From Flectobacillus roseus (GTDB taxonomy: Bacteria; Bacteroidota; Bacteroidia; Cytophagales; Spirosomataceae): a stretch of DNA of 64,000 nucleotides. The notes under the pieces are model-generated. The model was not told the origin of the DNA, made no database searches, and worked only from the letters and a program-made list of their open reading frames with translations. This document shows, one piece after another, positions 62,603 through 64,000 of this stretch. Within the stretch, counting starts at the first letter, position 1. Each line of letters starts with the position of its first letter. Position numbers and translations under genes: made by a program. Location of the stretch: the NCBI RefSeq assembly GCF_030056665.1, contig NZ_JASHIG010000002.1; one strand, 5' to 3'.

Positions 62603-63346
62603 ATGGAGTTTTCACCCTTCAACCCAATTGTCAAATTATGCCTACAAGGCATGGAATTAGAAGCTCAAAATAACCTCGAAAAAGCCTTAAATACTTATAC
62701 TCAAGCTTGGAATGAGGCAAGTAATGACTTTGAAAGGTATCTTAGCTCCTACTATATCGCCAAACTTCAAGAAGACAAGCATCAAAAGTTGTCTTGGTTG
62801 GAGTCAACTTTATCCTTTGCCCTAAAAGCAAATAGTCCAGCGGTAAATACGGCATTACCATCTTTATACCAAACTCTTGCCAAATGTTACGAAGCATCGG
62901 GCGAACTTGACAAAGCGAGAGAGAATCGTGCTCATTCTGAAGCACATCGCTGTAGCCCATCAGCCAATGGTCCTTTTTACCATGGCACAAGAGCGGACTT
63001 ATCAATTGGCGATTTCTTAGTGGCTGGGGGAAAGTCCAATTACCAAAGTAATCTTAAAATGAATCATATTTATTTTACTGCCTTGGTCGATGGGGCTGGT
63101 TTGGCAGCAGCATTAGCAAAAGGTGATGGTGTCGAGAGAGTTTTCATGGTAGAACCTACAGGTAACTTTGAAAATGACCCCAATCTCACAGATAAAAAAT
63201 TCCCTGGGAATCCAACTCGCTCCTATCGTTCGGAAGCTCCACTGAAAATCATTGGAGAAATAAAAGAATGGAATCGTCGTAGTCCTGAGGAAATACAGAA
63301 GTTTAGAGAAAAACTTGATAACAATAAAGGAGAAATTATCAATTAA
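62603..63346 (+). CDS. arr: TPR-Arr fusion: rifampin ADP-ribosyltransferase with N-terminal repeats
   Basis: A 247-residue fusion. Residues 1-120 are TPR-like helices (LEKALNTYTQAWNEASNDFE, LPSLYQTLAKCYEASGELDK). Residues 120-230 match rifampin ADP-ribosyltransferase Arr: NGPFYHGTRADLSIGDFLV, then NHIYFTALVDGAGLAAALAK, VFMVEPTGNFENDPNLTD and KKFPGNPTRSYRSEAPLKII, covering the NAD- and drug-binding residues. Arr transfers ADP-ribose from NAD to rifampin and so inactivates it. Typical Arr is about 140 residues; the TPR extension is unusual. The activity is inferred from near-complete conservation of the core; it may still have another physiological target. Confidence 0.88.
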   Translation: MEFSPFNPIVKLCLQGMELEAQNNLEKALNTYTQAWNEASNDFERYLSSYYIAKLQEDKHQKLSWLESTLSFALKANSPAVNTALPSLYQTLAKCYEASGELDKARENRAHSEAHRCSPSANGPFYHGTRADLSIGDFLVAGGKSNYQSNLKMNHIYFTALVDGAGLAAALAKGDGVERVFMVEPTGNFENDPNLTDKKFPGNPTRSYRSEAPLKIIGEIKEWNRRSPEEIQKFREKLDNNKGEIIN

Positions 63347-63813
63347 ACTTTGGTAGAACCTCAGAACATAACAAGTATTTATAATCAAAGTTCTTCTAAA
63401 AAGCGCTTACTTCTACAGGGTATTTCTTACAATACCTAATGCCAACACATGATATGTCAAAACTAATACAAGACAACACAGAACCTACTCTACTTCTGAT
63501 GTATATTTGAAAGTATCCCAAAGATTACAATCTCTAAAACCTGAACCATTCAATATCTATGAAAACCAGAATTCCCATCCTACTTATTCTCCTATAATAC
63601 TGTGCTTTATTAATCAAAATCATGGTATTCAAAGACTTACCAACCATGACAATCGGTGGTTTGATATTAAATTTTTCAAGAACAATTTTAGGGCATTGTC
63701 CGAAATTTAGTAATTCCAACCTATCCCCAGAGTTATTCTAAAAGTAGATAACACCCTATTCTTTAAAATAAACCCAAATTCTATAATCAATTGATAATCA
63801 AACGTAAAATTAA
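63347..63813 (+). other. Gene-free stretch with a possible gene fossil
   Basis: About 470 nt without an intact gene. At 63559 a short frame reads MKTRIPILLILL and then stops; translation continues in frame with weak membrane-like sequence to about 63741. This may be a broken signal-peptide gene, but it is too short to be sure. No hairpin stands out. Confidence 0.35.
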
Positions 63814-64000
63814 ATGAACAACAACAATTTGAGTACGAAGCCTCACTTTCAAATTCTTGATGGGCTTCGCGGAGTAGCTGCTATTATTGTCGTATTCTTT
63901 CACCTTGCCGAACCACTTGCCAGCAACCACCTTGACAACATGGTAAACCATGGCTACTTGGCGGTTGATTTCTTCTTTCTCCTTTCGGGTTTTGTCATTG
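63814..64000 (+). CDS. Acyltransferase-3 family membrane protein (partial, cut by window end)
   Basis: Only the first 62 or so residues are visible. After a short start (MNNNNLSTKP) comes FQILDGLRGVAAIIVVFFHL, the diagnostic opening of acyltransferase-3 (OafA/YrhL-like) membrane enzymes, and then GYLAVDFFFLLSGFVI, the second block. Such proteins O-acylate sugars of surface polysaccharide or peptidoglycan. The reading frame is open to the window end, so the remaining approximately 300 residues lie outside. Confidence 0.85.
   Translation, partial: MNNNNLSTKPHFQILDGLRGVAAIIVVFFHLAEPLASNHLDNMVNHGYLAVDFFFLLSGFVI

Noticed and set aside
63559..63741. Broken membrane-protein gene between Arr and the acyltransferase
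   Set aside because: MKTRIPILLILL then a stop looks like a signal peptide start, but the continuation is short and weak, so a pseudogene call is not justified.
1..64000. Promoters of the Bacteroidota type (TTTG and TAnnTTTG)
   Set aside because: Isolated matches occur (for example near 58823) but their spacing to the start codons was implausible, so none is annotated.
1..64000. tRNA, rRNA, CRISPR array or insertion sequence
   Set aside because: No cloverleaf-like sequence, no regularly spaced direct repeats and no transposase-like protein was recognised while reading; short RNAs could still be missed without a covariance search.

Overview
The window comes from a low-GC Bacteroidota chromosome, most likely a Cytophagales-type organism; the genus cannot be fixed from sequence alone. 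Reasons are a Bacteroidota-style topoisomerase IV A subunit, many short lipoproteins with a cysteine after about 15-20 residues, outer-membrane barrels ending in an aromatic residue, AT-rich start contexts with few Shine-Dalgarno sites, and single-copy families common in this phylum (DUF2071, two-component propeller, GH106-like, WG repeat). No rRNA, tRNA, CRISPR array, transposase or integrase was recognised.

Layout. 0.1-11 kb (+): a COG2509-type FAD protein, a CoA-type Nudix hydrolase, a GT-C-like membrane protein, parC, a SanA-like DUF218 protein, a sulfite-dehydrogenase-like pair (molybdopterin subunit plus monohaem cytochrome c) and a secreted dienelactone hydrolase. 11.3-18.0 kb (-): a four-gene operon made of two tandem copies of a two-gene cassette, an outer-membrane barrel with a helical N-terminal part followed by a large lipoprotein. 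Both lipoproteins carry what looks like a matrixin/metzincin domain whose zinc ligands have all been replaced while the LGL and Met-turn (MYP) scaffold is kept. 18.2-21.3 kb (-): an aminotransferase overlapping by 4 nt a fused FAD monooxygenase-DsbA-like protein. 21.6-28.0 kb (+): a GH106-like glycosidase, a serine hydrolase, a DoxX-like/DUF2071 pair and a DUF2892 protein. 28.0-33.6 kb (-): a complete RND efflux operon. 34.0-35.2 kb: a methyltransferase and a divergent AraC regulator with a Cys-x-x-Cys N-terminal domain.

35.5-63.8 kb is accessory. More than 30 small genes all point the same way, mostly orphan lipoproteins, membrane proteins and immunity- or defence-like families (MltR-like, HEPN/Abi, DUF4259, CPBP, DUF4375, Imm11-like, DUF1444-like), followed by an M23 peptidase, a PDG-repeat protein, PhzF, a TPR-Arr fusion and the start of an acyltransferase. 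Between 36 and 53 kb several of these genes are followed, 10-100 nt after the stop, by copies of one structured repeat (GTGCTGGAT..ATCCAGCAC, T-run, then AGGATTTTATCCT), always in gene orientation. A second repeat occurs as an inverted pair about 3.9 kb apart (49.97 and 53.9 kb).

The strongest candidates for undescribed biology are the duplicated barrel/pseudo-metzincin cassette, the 3'-associated repeat family in the accessory array, the monooxygenase-DsbA fusion, and a 139-residue membrane protein that resembles a fragment of haem-copper oxidase subunit I without its haem ligands. All functions are inferred by reading translations; no database search was possible.
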